The translations under genes and the position numbers were made by a program. The notes below the pieces were generated by a model. It was not told the DNA's origin. It saw nothing but the letters and a program-made list of their open reading frames with translations, and did not search any database. Of a DNA stretch of 64,000 nucleotides, positions 1-13,395 are shown piece after piece. Numbering within the stretch: the stretch's first letter is position 1; each line of letters begins with the position of its first letter. This stretch comes from Congeria kusceri (lineage: Eukaryota > Mollusca > Bivalvia > Myida > Dreissenidae): the NCBI GenBank assembly GCA_027627225.1, contig CM051027.1, positions 45,074,618 to 45,138,617 of the forward strand, written 5' to 3'.

Positions 1-1944
1 TAAATAGACATAACATTAATTCACTTGTAGATGTGGACGAACTGGATTATTATTATTGTTTATTGATGTATAAGTCGGATCTGTTTCTTGTCATCTATTC
101 ATAGAAAGTAGCACGAAAACAGGAGGCCTCACTGCTTAGCGAAGCGCAGTAATTAATTGATTTACTGACTCGTAGCCTGGAGAGTAAAGAAGTAGTACCC
201 TCAAGACCGATTTTTGAATACAACTACTAAATCCTGTTGGCTTGCGCCAACAGTCTATAAACTAGAAACAAAAATAAACCATCGAATTTAATACGACAGT
301 AATTGTAACTTGTTAATCGACTTATTTATCATGTAATTTTAAAATGTTTAACATTGAGTCCAGCATCAATGATAAATAGGATGATACATGAACAGTTCAG
401 ATATTGACGTGGGTTATTGATTTTGTCACTGTATTAAATAAATATATGTATATTAGGTGATTTGTCAACACAAACATATTTTTAATATTACAACTCCCAT
501 AGCCACTATGTATTTTACTATACAGAACGAAAAGCAAAAATAGTGTAATGATGTATGCTCGTATGTATTCTTCGTCCAAAATATTGAATGTCACGAAAGA
601 AAGAGCGTGACGATGCTTATGTAGTTAGCCCCTTGTTTTGTTTCATTTCATCGTGCCTCAGAAAGTTGCAATTCTGCTACTCTGGTTTGCATCTAGCAAT
701 TGAGTAATTAAAGGGTAATTAAACTGAATATTATTCTCTTTTATTGCTGTTTAATTTGAATTGCGATTCTATGAGGTTAATTTTTATTTACACTTACATG
801 TTTTGTGAATAATTCAGGGCCAAGTGTGAAGTTCGTGCACACGCAAACCGGTTTAAACCCCCAATGCTTTGCATTGACTAATCCAAGGCGGTGACCCCAG
901 TTTTATTCATTGTGTTTTGTGTTTGTTATGTGCTATTGTGATGTGCTGTGTAATGTTTTGGCAATTGGTCACTTGGCATTAATAAAGGACTTCGAGCTGC
1001 TAATAAGAGTTCTCTCTTGCTATTGCAACTGGAATTTCGCTTTGTTTATATTAATTTTATATTATTTTAAATTAAGTTTAATGAAATAATACAGGCGGAC
1101 GCGTATTTAATTGAATTGACCGCTATGCAAGTTTGATCACATTTTCCTTAAAATTAAAAATTTTCTAGCGATGTTTGTAAGTATTGGGTTAGATGTATAT
1201 ACTCGTACGATTGTTCATTTTCGGCGTATCTGGCTAATCTAACTTTTGACCTTCTATATATCCAATTATAAATACTATAGTACACAATGCGATTTTCGAA
1301 AAAAAAAATCAGCACAAATAATCGTAAAAAAATGAAAATTCATTGCGGATATAAACTCACGACATAGGGGTCATTAGAACAAATAGACAATAGACAGCAC
1401 TATAACCAACCGCTGTTCGGCTTTGTAAAGCAACGTGTTATACAAAATACTCACAATTCTGACGCCAACATGTTAACAAGAAACGGGCCAAACAAACACG
1501 AGCTATATTATATATATACATTCTCAGAAAACGTACACTCTTTTGACATTGGATATACCCTATTTTAAAGTTTATTTTATGCCAATATTAACATTTTTAT
1601 TTCAGACTTTGTTCAGAAATTGTTTCTTGACACTTTCTGTAGATATAGTCCCTTTTATGTCGTTTATTAGACGTCAAGTAGTTTGTTTCTTTGTATAAAC
1701 GATCGATTGTTATGTAACGGATATTCAAATTGGTTAAAAATTCTTCAGTTATGTACCTAGAGTAGACCATGTATGCAGTATTGTAAGTCGGTCTTTACAA
1801 ATCGGTTTACCTGGTTTTTGTAACATAAACTCAATATTTCAGTGTGTAGCAAGTAGGGCTTTGACAGATATTCAATAGAACTTTACAGTGCAAAACGCAC
1901 CGCAACATGTACATCACATTATTGTCTGAGATAGGATATTGACC
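1..1944. other. No gene recognised
   Basis: AT-rich sequence with only short open frames. I see no splice-bounded exon, RNA gene or repeat that I can name. Confidence 0.5.
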
Positions 1945-1948
1945 TTAA

Positions 1949-2372
1949 GGTCAGTTAGATAATAAGCACATGTGGTTGAGTGCAGGATGCATATAATTTG
2001 TAAAATACAGTTTAAATGATATGTTTCGGTATCATTTTAAAGGTATATATGTAAGCAATAAGAAAAAAGGCTGTTTTGTGCACTACTTTTTGTCTAGTGG
2101 TTCCCAGCTTCATAACTTTTGGCCCATGTATTCATGCGCCAAATGGCAGCCTCCATGCCCGTCAAAACTGGTGTGTGTTTTCTAAGGTAAATATTTTGAG
2201 TTACAACACATAGAATTTTTTGACATGCTGTTTTTTCAAAAGGTTATGTCCTCATCTTTCCAACAATGTATGGTGATATATTGGAAAGTAGCTTGGTCAT
2301 GGTGAAAAGTGAGATCAAATTTTGAATATTTTATATGTAACAAAGAAGGAATTTATTTGCGCATGCGTAACC
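1949..2372 (+). mobile_element. TTAA-flanked MITE-like element, copy A (internally deleted)
   Basis: Near-identical to copies at 3544, 4553 and 60401 over most of its length, ending in gcgcatgcgtaacc. Flanked by TTAA at 1945-1948 and 2373-2376. It starts GGTC and then jumps directly to AGTTAGATAA, lacking ~46 bp found after GGTC in the other copies. No coding capacity, so non-autonomous. Confidence 0.8.
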
Positions 2373-2376
2373 TTAA

Positions 2377-3539
2377 GCCGCTCACGCCAACCTAGACCCC
2401 ACCTAATGGAGATAGCGGCATCAAAATTTAAATAACCGTCACAGTTTGGTTTAATTTGAGTATGTTTTTTAAATGCAGTGTTGAAAATAACCAGGACCTC
2501 ATTTAGAACCATCAACTCATTGGTATACAAGTCTGGGTGAAGTGACGAGTCATCAAAACTACTTTACTTGTCAACTACACTGGAGCGTTGGGGCGGGGCC
2601 GTAAAGCTGACACAGTCGTGTCCGTACCATGGGTATTTTTTAAGGTTAGTACATGATTACTGTCATGTATTCTACTATCTAATGACTTCTTTTCCAGCTT
2701 GGCATTCTTCTTATCAACACCAGTAGGAGAAGCAAGAGTTTAACCCTTGTTGGGACTCTCAAACCCGTTTTAGAACTGAACTGTTCGAACATGAGCTCGA
2801 CAATCTGAAGCCGGCATAGCGACTAGCCTTATCGCAGTAAATAAAACTTAGTAAACTATTGTATATGTACACTTATTGTATCTAAGTTATACTAGTAATC
2901 ACAATATTGAGTAAACATGCACAGAACACCTGTTTATTTTCACAGATTACTCGGCAGAGAGTACCTGGAACAGATTGAAGATTGCAGGCGGCTGACCTCA
3001 CCCACAGGTTCAGGTGTGACAGAAGACTGTTAATTAATATATGGCATTGACATTTTGGGGTCAAATTCTTTTTTTTGTAGTGTGACAGGAGGTCAAATCT
3101 GTTGATTGTAATGTAAACAAACTCTTTTCTGGGGTAAAATGGCATCTGAAATGCTACATTTGTATGGATTTTACCCCCAACAATGCAGAAACTTAAAAAA
3201 AAAAATTGTTCAAAACGGACTAAAAACCTATTCTGTAACATTTAGAATGCCAATGAAGATTGTTTTCACTTCTGACTTTATATATTGTATCTGCTATGCC
3301 TATTAAAACTCAAACTTATGCTTAATTCTGAGTTAAAATCATGTTTTCCATATGTACCCAAGTACATTTTTTTCCGTCTAAATGTTTGCATCAAAACACC
3401 ATTATACGTGACATTTTCAATTTTATTTTTTTCCAATAAATCTTTAAACCAGTGTAATAGGACTTCATGTTCTTTCTCGAAATAGATCAGATTGATGAAA
3501 ATTGTGGTTTTTATTCAAATTTGAAAGGGTTGGGTTCTC
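2377..3539. other. No gene recognised between MITE copies A and B
   Basis: AT-rich sequence. A 119-codon minus-strand frame at 2882-3241 has no recognisable domain or splice context and is treated as chance. Confidence 0.45.
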
Positions 3540-3543
3540 TTAA

Positions 3544-4015
3544 AGGTCTAATTACCCCAAAACGGAAGTCACATCCTCAGGGTTACATGCTGTCAGTTAG
3601 ATAATAAGCACTTGTGGTTGAGTGCAGGATGCATATAATTGGTAAAATACAGTTTAAATGATATGTTTTGGTATCATTTTAAAGGTATATATGTAAGCAA
3701 TAAGAAAAAAGGCTGTTTTGTGCACTACTTTTTGTCTAGTGGTTCCCAGCTTCATAACTTTTGGCCCATGTATTCATGCGCCAAATGGCAGCCTCCATGC
3801 CCGTCAAAACTGGTGTGTTTTGTCTAAGGTAAATATTTTGAGTTACAACACATAGAATTTTTTGACATGCTGTTTTTTCAAAAGGTTATGTCCTCATCTT
3901 TCCAACAATGTATGGTGATATATTGGAAAGTAGCTTGGTCATGGTGAAAAGTGAGATCAAATTTTGAATATTTTATATGTAACAAAGAAGGAATTTATTT
4001 GCGCATGCGTAACCT
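3544..4015 (+). mobile_element. TTAA-flanked MITE-like element, copy B
   Basis: 472-bp element with TTAA at 3540-3543 and 4016-4019. It begins AGGTCTAATTACCCC and ends GCGCATGCGTAACCT. It is almost identical to copy C about 1 kb away, suggesting recent activity. A 62-codon frame (3639-3827) recurs identically in copy C but is simply repeat sequence. Confidence 0.85.
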
Positions 4016-4019
4016 TTAA

Positions 4020-4548
4020 GAACTTCACCTAATATTAGTCGTCTGCAAAGATTTTGAAAATGGACTCTTACAAACACACTGTACTGGAAAGAATAACTGC
4101 CAGATGCCACCTTGACTCCATTTAGGGCTGTATTTTATGGGATGGTTGCTCTAGGGGGCATTAGGGGGGTAAATATGGGAAAATTAAAGCAAAATGTCCA
4201 CCAGAGTGGCAATCCGAGACCCATTGTGTTCATCGTGTTGTTTTTCAGTTTCATTTTGACATTAATTTGCATTAGTTTCAACAATTCTCTCATTTATGTC
4301 ATAATGCCTTGTGTTGTAATCCTGAATATTTAGTTTAAGAACCTGTAACTGACAATAATGCCCGCAAAGGTCGTGTCCGCACTGGCCGATGCATTGGCCA
4401 TGATGACCGTCTGACCTGCCTACTTTGAACAATACCAATTTTCCTAATGTGCAAAGTTAACAGATCCTATTTAGTTCATATGTTATTTTGTAATTGTAGT
4501 TCAATCAGGCTTTCAGCTGAAAATACATGAAATGCATGCATAAAACAC
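4020..4548. other. No gene recognised between MITE copies B and C
   Basis: Unique-looking noncoding sequence with one 73-codon frame lacking any recognisable motif. Confidence 0.45.
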
Positions 4549-4552
4549 TTAA

Positions 4553-5023
4553 GGTCTAATTACCCCAAAACGGAAGTCACATCCTCAGGGGTACATGCTG
4601 TCAGTTAGATAATAAGCACATGTGGTTGAGTGCAGGATGCATATAATTGGTAAAATACAGTTTAAATGATATGTTTTGGTATCATTTTAAAGGTATATAT
4701 GTAAGCAATAAGAAAAAAGGCTGTTTTGTGCACTACTTTTTGTCTAGTGGTTCCCAGCTTCATAACTTTTGGCCCATGTATTCATGCGCCAAATGGCAGC
4801 CTCCATGCCCGTCAAAACTAGTGTGTTTTGTCTAAGGTAAATATTTTGAGTTACAACACATATAATTTTTTGACATGCTGTTTTTTTCAAAAGGTTATGT
4901 CCTCATCTTTCCAACAATGTATGGTGATATATTGGAAAGTAGCTTGGTCATGGTGAAAAGTGAGATCAAATTTTGAATATTTTATATGTAACAAAGAAGG
5001 AATTTATTTGCGCATGCGTAACC
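4553..5023 (+). mobile_element. TTAA-flanked MITE-like element, copy C
   Basis: 471-bp element with perfect TTAA target copies at 4549-4552 and 5024-5027. Same termini and orientation as copies A and B. TTAA duplication is the hallmark of piggyBac-type integration, but terminal similarity between the two ends is limited to GGT(T/C), so the superfamily is inference. Confidence 0.85.
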
Positions 5024-5277
5024 TTAAGCAAACTGGTCAGCGTCATCCTGCCCATTTTGTTCCGTGTAAGCCTAGCAATGTCCGTCAGTGTATTTTATAA
5101 AAACAGTCACGCTTTTATTCCGTACTTTGGCATTAATTAGGCTTATTCAGTTACATAATACTGTTTAACAAATACTATATGCCAACACATAAACACATTG
5201 TAGATTTTTCGATTATGCCTTATTACAACTACATATTCGTGTACGCGTGCACTAACCAATACCAAGCATACTACTAC

Positions 5278-5309
5278 TAGTAATAATAATGATAATAATA
5301 ATCGTGACG

Positions 5310-5340
<31 letters not shown>

Positions 5341-5356
5341 AATGATGATGATGATG

Positions 5357-5403
<47 letters not shown>
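5278..5403 (+). repeat. (AAT)n microsatellite with GAT interruptions
   Basis: About 126 bp of AAT/GAT triplets. It creates spurious poly-Ile and poly-Leu/Tyr frames on the minus strand. Confidence 0.95.
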
Positions 5404-5404
<1 letters not shown>

Positions 5405-8400
5405 TTATATTGCATTTGATTGTTAAGCAGAAACATACCTGTATGTACAACACGAACCCTACGTGAATTTTACTTTCTGTTTGTAAAAGGGTGGTTACTG
5501 CGGATCGTGAAATGCCATTCCGAATTAACATGTAGACAGTTTAAACACAATGATCTAAATCAAACAATTAACGCATTTTGCAAATGATTTTATATCCGAA
5601 CGCTAATAGATCTATCGTATATGGAAGAATAACTGCCACGAGGTAATCGATATCCAGCCTACAGCGGTATATAGAAATATATAGGGAAAAAATCTTTAAC
5701 TCGTCATAACTTTATTATCGTTTAAATGAATCCTTAGGTGCAAATGGTTTGATTTAATTCAATCTTTTACCTATTCATTGGTATATTTTTTAATGTTTTA
5801 AAGTTAAAAACGTTTAGTCCTTTTAAGTTTGAAATAGGTTACCATCTCAATTTACTATATATTTCTACTGAAAATCCGAATTTTTTGGTTAGTATTTACG
5901 CCAAATTTCTGAACGTTTTGCTTCGATGTTCGAAAAGTATTATACCAAAAGCTTAGGTGCAAATGGTTTCACAAAATATAATATGTAAATTTCATGAATT
6001 TAAACAAATATTCTTTTAGTCCTTTTTGCGTTTAAAATTAGTTGGTGTTATACCTTTTTGGTTTCCGTCAAACTTCGGGATTTTCTGCGACTTTTGCTCG
6101 GGGTTGACCACTATCAACGGATAAGATCTGTGTTTGTCTCGGGGATATTGGTTTAATGGGGGTAATAAAACAAGGACCATATAGTGGAAACTGATGTTTC
6201 TTACCAGTTTCAGCATCATATATCGAGTCTAAGTCCCCGAAAGGGGTTTGATTTAATGGAAAATAGAAGATCACACCGACATTACATGAAATCTGAACCT
6301 TTAAAATAATTTCACGTTGTTAAATAAAGAATATATTGGAATCTTTATACGAGTTTTTTGACACGTATTAAACAAGCATCAATAAACAAAATACATAAGT
6401 TCAATGGAACTAGCGAAGATATCTAAATATATTCGAAAAAAAGTCATGTTATTTTAAAATGTATTTTATAAACCCTTTTATTTTGAACGTTGTTTATTGC
6501 ATGTATGTAGATTTTGGAGATGTTTTTTTTTCGTACAACTTGAACAAATAGAAAATTATAGTCGAACAATAAACCTACGGGTGAAAAGCTAACTTACAAA
6601 TGGAGCTGATATTTCAGTACATGTAAGTGGAAAACTCTTAATTGCTATATAAAATCGACTATCTTTATTTCATTTTGTCTATTTAAACTTTTTTCTTTTT
6701 TTTCCAACTTTGTATTTATTTGCTAAACGGATATTTGTTAGATTTTAAAATAATAAAAATAATTACGAATTTTCAGGATCAAGTGTGCACGGATTAAAAA
6801 TATTCGTATAGTCCACCTATTACAGCATATTAACTATTTTGAAGAAACATACTCAGCTGATAGTTTGACCCTTCTTCAGTTGTGGCCCCACTTCCGTGGT
6901 AAACTTAATCCGATAAGATTTTATGACGGTATTATAAAGATGGCTATCCGAATACCCCGACTGTTATCGAGGACAATCGTGTCCGTTGTGGAGGGATAAC
7001 ATTAATTAATTAATAATATCATTACTTTATTCATTCATTTAATTTTTAAAATGCGAGGAAAATAAATTAGGTTGTTTTGAAAGGGGCGAACACTTTTGAT
7101 GATAAACTAAATCACTAAAGAAACTGCTTTTTATCAAACCTAAACACTGAACAGTATCAATATACAACTTTTTATCTAACAAACATTACCTCTCAAATGG
7201 TCAAACTGGAACATTAGGAAATTCGCATGTCTACATTTTTGGGGGGAAAAACAACAACAACAACAACAAAAACATGATTGTTTTATTAAAACTATTATTT
7301 TGACGTTGGCGTTTCTTTCAATTAAAATTAAAAAATATTTGGAAGATAAATACAAAGCTATTAAATATATATAAAGTAACTAACTTAAAACTTACTAAAA
7401 CATGATTGTTTTTTAAATCTATATAATTTTGATGTTGGCGTTTCTTTTAAATCAGTATTAAATATTTTTAACATAAATACAAAGCAATTACATTACATGT
7501 ATTGAGGTCTATTGTTTCTGAGTATATGACACCATTTATATACAGTTTAGAAGAACAACTTATTCAGCTGATTTCAGCAGCTTCATCATGCTGAAGTATG
7601 ATTCCTTTATTTAATTAAATAACGTTCAATTGATTAATGCACATTACGTATTATGTTTTAGTCTCAGAAATCTAGGAATCAATTAAATTTTCTCTATTTA
7701 AGGACGATTCTTGCGGCTTTACATTGCAATGTAACTTATCAGTAATTTTCTGATTGCCTAGGGGCTATATTTTATTACCCCTATCGATTGAAAGCAATAA
7801 AACATCGGAAAACGACGCCGGGTTTCGGCAATGATCGGCTGCAATCGCCGAAGCGGCTAGGTGGATTATTGGATTTTCAATAGCGCACCAGAGTGGCGGT
7901 TATTCTTCCAAATGAGTACTTAAATGCATTTTTCCGTTAACTGATCTTTTTCGGTAAACAACTCATGGTCAGAAGACGAAGGTGCAATTGTTATTGGACA
8001 AATTCAATTGGCTCATGTCATGTCAATACAACGACTATTGTGGTCGCAACCTCAGGTATTCGATATGTACTAATACTATCATTTCTATTGACACATAATC
8101 ATAAAATGAAAATAAAACCTCTATCTTCACAATTTGAGGATGTATAACATAACTCCACATATTATTCAATATTCATATCAAAGTGTAAGATAAAATTGTA
8201 AAGTCTTTATGACGTAAGGTGCCGATAACAAACAAACACAAACTATTGCTAGATCTACTTGATCTTTCTGCATATTGTTATTTAACCATGTTTTAGTTTT
8301 TGATATGACAATTCTTACCCCAAAACAATCGCATAACGTTATTATTCAGCATTGAAGTTTAAGGTACAGAACCATGTCATATTTTATACATAAAATCAAG

Positions 8401-8956
8401 CTATCAATTAGAACATTCTGGTTTATGACACTCTAGAACTCAAACTATTATCGCGAACACTACAAGAGCAATGCGCCATTTTATGGCTTCATAGTTGCTG
8501 GCACAAGCTCCGAAACAAGAATACTCGCTTTAGTAATTAAGACAAAATACGTTAATGTACAGTTAGTATTATATAGAAGGAATCTTTCGGCGCATACATG
8601 TAAATGGTCCAAACATGCTCGTACAGTGTCTGCTCTAGCGATTAAGGTTCGGTACAAACCGTTGTATATCGACAACCTTGATGGAGGTTAATATCGTTAA
8701 CGTTACTGATGGTTTTTTAGATTAGTCGTTGCACTTTGGAAAGCCGTGACAGTCTTGTGATGACATTTGCATTTCGTCTTATTCAAAACTGTCGTGTTAT
8801 ATCTAACAAATAGTGTGTAATGTCAAAAGCATATTTCATGCTGTTTAATGTTCATATACCATATATTTACAGATGGGACCGTGTGTCAACAAATTAAAGC
8901 TAATATTCACACAAAAAGTATTTGCTCTTGACATTATTTGTTGTGGGGTAAAACAA
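5404..8956. other. No gene recognised (3.5 kb)
   Basis: Very AT-rich sequence with short open frames only. A small CAA run occurs at 7254-7270. I see no exon with good splice sites and no identifiable transposon. Confidence 0.5.
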
Positions 8957-10012
8957 AAAAACAATGTATGAGCAAGCCCTAAAGACTTAATGTATGAGCA
9001 AGCCCTAAAGACTTAAGACCTAATGTATGAGCAAGCCCTAAAGACTTAATGTATGAGCAAGCCCTAAAGACTTAATGTATGAGCAAGCCCTAAAGACTTA
9101 ATGTATGAGCAAGCCCTAAAGACTTAATGTATGAGCAAGCCCTAAAGACTTAATGTATGAGCAAGCCCTAAAGACTTAATGTATGAGCAAGCCCTAAAGA
9201 CTTAATGTATGAGCAAGCCCTAAAGACTTAATGTATGAGCAAGCCCTAAAGACTTAAGACCTAATGTATGAGCAAGCCCTAAAGACTTTAGACCTAATGT
9301 ATGAGCAAGCCCTAAAGACTTAAGACCTAATGTATGAGCAAGCCCTAAAGACTTAAGACCTAATGTATGAGCAAGCCCTTAAGACTTAATACCTAATGTA
9401 TGAGCAAGCCCTAAAGACTTAATACCTAATGTATGAGCAAGCCCTAAACACTTAAGACCTAATGCATGAGCAAGCCCTAAAGACTTAAGACCTAATGTAT
9501 GAGCAAGCCCTAAAGACTTAATGTATGAGCAAGCCCTAAAGACTTAATGTATGAGCAAGCCCTAAAGACTTAATGTATGAGCAAGCCCTAAAGACTTAAT
9601 GTATGAGCAAGCCCTAAAGACTTAATGTATGAGCAAGCCCTAAAGACTTAATGTATGAGCAAGCCCTAAAGACTTAAGACCTAATGTATGAGCAAGCCCT
9701 AAAGACTTAAGACCTAATGTATGATCAAGCCCTAAAGACTTAATGTATGAGCAAGCCCTAAAGACTTAAGACCTAATGTATGAGCAAGCCCTAAAGACTT
9801 AAGACCTAATGTATGAGCAAGCCCTAAAGACTTAAGACCTAATGTATGAGCAAGCCCTTAAGACTTAATACCTAATGTATGAGCAAGCCCTAAAGACTTA
9901 ATACCTAATGTATGAGCAAGCCCTAAACACATAAGACCTAATGCATGAGCAAGCCCTAAAGACTTAAGACCTAATGTATGAGCAAGCCCTAAAGACTTAA
10001 GACCTAATGCCC
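8957..10012 (+). repeat. Minisatellite of alternating 26-bp and 33-bp units
   Basis: Units share TGTATGAGCAAGCCCTAAAG. The 33-bp form adds AAGACCT at the joint. About 37 units. Variant units (cccttaagac, ccctaaacac with a following gcatgag) recur 479 bp apart (9371 and 9850; 9441 and 9920), showing a higher-order duplication of about half the array. Confidence 0.95.
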
Positions 10013-11345
10013 TGTTTTGATTCTAGGTTAGTAGCCCCTATGACACAATGTCCATCGCTATGATTCTAGGTCAGTAGCTACTAGGACAGTATAATCTTCG
10101 GCACGATTCCATGTCAGTAGACCCTAGGACATCATCCCATTTGTTATATTTCTAGGTCAGCTAGCTTTAGGAAATCATTTCCTTCGCAAAAATTCTATGT
10201 CAAAAGTCGCTCTGACACGATCCCATTTCGTTAAGATTCCATGTCACTAGTCACTCTGACATTATCCCATTTCGTTAAGATTCCATGTCACTAGTCACTC
10301 TGACATCATCCCATTTCGATAAGATATCATGTCACCACTCACTCTGACATCATCTCATTTCGTTAACATTCCATGTCAATAGCCACTCTGACATCATCCC
10401 ATTTCGTTAAGATTGCATGTCACTAGCCACTCAGACATCATCCCATTTCGAAGATTCCATGTCAATAGTCACGATGCGATCGTATCATTTTGTTAAGATT
10501 ACATGTCAAAAGTCACGATAACCTCATCCTATTGTCATATATTCTGTGTCAATAGCCACTCTGACATCCCATTTCGTCAAAGTTCTATGTCAATAGCCAC
10601 TCTGGCATCATCTCATTTCATTTAGATTCCATGTCAGTAGCAACTCTGACGTCATATCATTTCGTGATGATTCTATGACAATAGCCACGATGCCATCATC
10701 CCATTTCGTTAAGAATTAATGTCAATAGTCACTCTGACATCATCCCATTTCGTTACGATTCCATGTCACTAGTCACTCTGACATCATCTTATTTCGTTAA
10801 GATTCCGTGTCAATAGTCACGATGCCATCATCTCATTTCGTTAAGATTCTATGTCAATAGCAACACTGACATCATCCCCTTTCGTTACGATTCTATGTCA
10901 ATAGCACTCTGACATCATCCCATTTCGTTACAAATATATGTCAATAGCCACTCTGACATCATCCCATTTTGTTAAAATTCCATGTCACTAGTTACTCTAA
11001 CATCATCTCATTTCGTTAAGATTCCATGTCAATAGTCACGATGCCATCATCTCATTTCGTTAAGATTCTATGTCAATAGCCTCTCTGGCATCATCCCATT
11101 TCCTTAAGATTCTATGTCAATAGCCACTCTGACATCATCCCATTTTGTTAAAAATCTATGTCAATAGCCTCTCTGACATCATCCCATTTCGTTAAGATTC
11201 CACGTCAATAGCCACTCTGACATAATCTCATTTCGTTACGATTCCATGTCAATAGCCACTCTGACGTCATCTCATTTCGTTATGATTCTATGACAATAGC
11301 CACGATGTCATTATCCCATTTCGTTACGACCCCATTACAATAGCC
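10013..11345 (+). repeat. ~44-bp degenerate satellite abutting the minisatellite
   Basis: About 30 diverged units built on ATTCCATGTCAATAGCCACT, then CTGACATCATCCCATTTCGT. The first units (10013-10120) are the most diverged. Single-base indels are common, so no long frame survives. Confidence 0.9.
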
Positions 11346-11815
11346 ACGATGTGATAATTCCGTTTTAAGATTCAAGACCTATAGCACACTTTACATAAAG
11401 CCCTTCGTTATGATTATACATGTAGGTGCATAGCCACTCGCACATTATCATTTCTTCAAGATGCTATGTCAACAAGCCTATCGCACATTATCATTTCTTT
11501 AAGATGTTATGTCAATAAGCCGCTCGCATATTACCACTTCCACAAGATTATGTCAACAAGCCTCTCGCACATTACCATTTCTTTAAGATGCTATGTCAAA
11601 AGGCCAATCGTACATAACCATTTCTTTAATATGCTATGTCAACAAGCCACTTACACATTACCATGTCTTTAAGATGCTATATCAACAAGCCACTCGTACA
11701 TAATCATTTCTTTAAGATGCTATATCAACAAGCCACTCGTACATAATCATTTCTTTAAGATGCTGTCAGCAAGCCACTCGCACATTACCACTTCTTTAAG
11801 ATGCTATGTCAATAG
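11346..11815 (+). repeat. Related satellite subfamily (~44 bp)
   Basis: About ten units of the form TTTAAGATGCTATGTCAACA followed by AGCCACTCGCACATTACCA. They share the motif order of the preceding array (AAGAT...ATGTCAA...AGCCACTC...ACAT) but form a distinct subfamily. A 68-codon frame here is a by-product. Confidence 0.85.
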
Positions 11816-13395
11816 CCTTATTAAAATATCCCATTTGTTTAATCAAGATCAACAGAGACACAAAATTCTTCCCCTAGGCTTTTAGACAAGTAGCACATAT
11901 ATAATACATATACTGTGGTTAGGCTATTGGCCGTTTGCGAAACCCTTGGAGGACTAGTGGCCACTAGGAAGGGTGTCACGTGCTAAGTGAAATGAAGGGA
12001 AGATCCAACGTGGAATCGTTCTAGAAACCTCTCAAATATAGCACCAACGTACGCAGTTTCAGGCGAAAAACAAGACGCGTTAACGGCTACATGATCTTTA
12101 TTAACTAGAGAAGTACATAAAATACATCAACATGTGTAAATCTTAAAATTCTATATCAACAATACAAGCATACAAGTGTTTGCATAGCTTTTACTATCAA
12201 CACACCGAAAGAGTGGTGGGATTATTACGACTTCATACCGATCTACATTCAGAAATGCTTCCATACATCTACGGTAAGTGATGCACTAGCATTTTAAACG
12301 TACTTTTAAAATGACGTGCTGGTGAAATCAAGTATTCAACTTCAGTGCAGAAAAGCAATCGCCAGTGTTTGAAGGAGGTAACACATAATTGGAAACGCAA
12401 TGAGATTTCTTTAGTAAAGACGAAAAGCCATACAGCTGTAACAGTCCGCCTGTCGGTAGCATGTGATAACCAAAACAGACCTTGTTAGGCAAAGCCAAAA
12501 TATAATAACGATATACATGTATTTAATGCGATATTGTACGTAAATGACTTATAATAATAATAAATAAACGCTATCAAAAGCAGCGTGTTTAGGAACATGG
12601 CTGCCTTGTACAGCACACGTGTTTGGCTACTCAAAAATGCTCAAAGACTTCTTTCAATAGATTGAATAGTTTCTTCTCTTTTAAATATATATCTAAACTT
12701 ACTGACTGGTGTTCACTAAGCAGTATAGCAGGATTCAGCTCCGACCATGTATATTCGGATAAACGCGGGTATAAAATACTCATGCATTCCATTGGCGGCA
12801 ACGTGACATGCTCCGACTAAATTAACTCAAAGTGTACATGATAGCAAACACGTGCCAGCGGAAAAATGGAACACTGACCACACACAAAGCTTTTACTTCC
12901 TGTGAACACGAACGTACACTGATGTCACTAAGTATATACATGTACTGCTATGCTACGTGTTCTAGTTGTCATTAACAACGGCTTGCTAGCCCATGCATGT
13001 CTAACATTACATATAGGCTTACACAAGACAGTCAAAGCTGCAATAAAGGCGAGAATCTGTAGTGAGTAACTGACGTCTAGCACCACCATACCGTATAGGC
13101 TTACTCGTGACAGTCATGACTGTAATGCAGGTGAGGTTCTAAAGTGAATAACTGACAGAAACGGATTAGGTGTCTCACCAATAAGACAGGCATTAAACAA
13201 GTCAATACTGGTTTCATTGTTTTCAAACACAAACAGGAAACAGAGATAAATCAGAAATGTTACAATACGCATAAATTATGCATGAATTAAACATATATAC
13301 TTATACAATTAGCTCTACAATTTACGACAGGATTGTCCTTTTCCAGATGTCTTTTAGTAAAGATCTACAAAATTAAGTAAAACAAGAACATTTTA
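11816..13395. other. No gene recognised
   Basis: Noncoding. A two-copy imperfect repeat (ATAGGCTTAC...GACAGTCA...TGAGTAACTGAC) lies at about 13012-13155. PRODH's distal 3' UTR could extend into this stretch if the AATAAA near 12107 (minus strand) is used. Confidence 0.4.

Noticed and set aside
2882..3241. 119-codon minus frame as a gene
   Set aside because: No recognisable domain, ordinary AT-rich composition, no splice or start support.
3639..4835. Two identical 62-codon frames
   Set aside because: They fall inside copies B and C of a noncoding MITE-like repeat.
5143..5531. Poly-Ile/Leu/Tyr frames on the minus strand
   Set aside because: Translation of an (AAT)n microsatellite.
8957..11815. 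CRISPR-like regular repeats
   Set aside because: Units are contiguous, with no unique spacers, and the DNA is animal-like; these are satellites.
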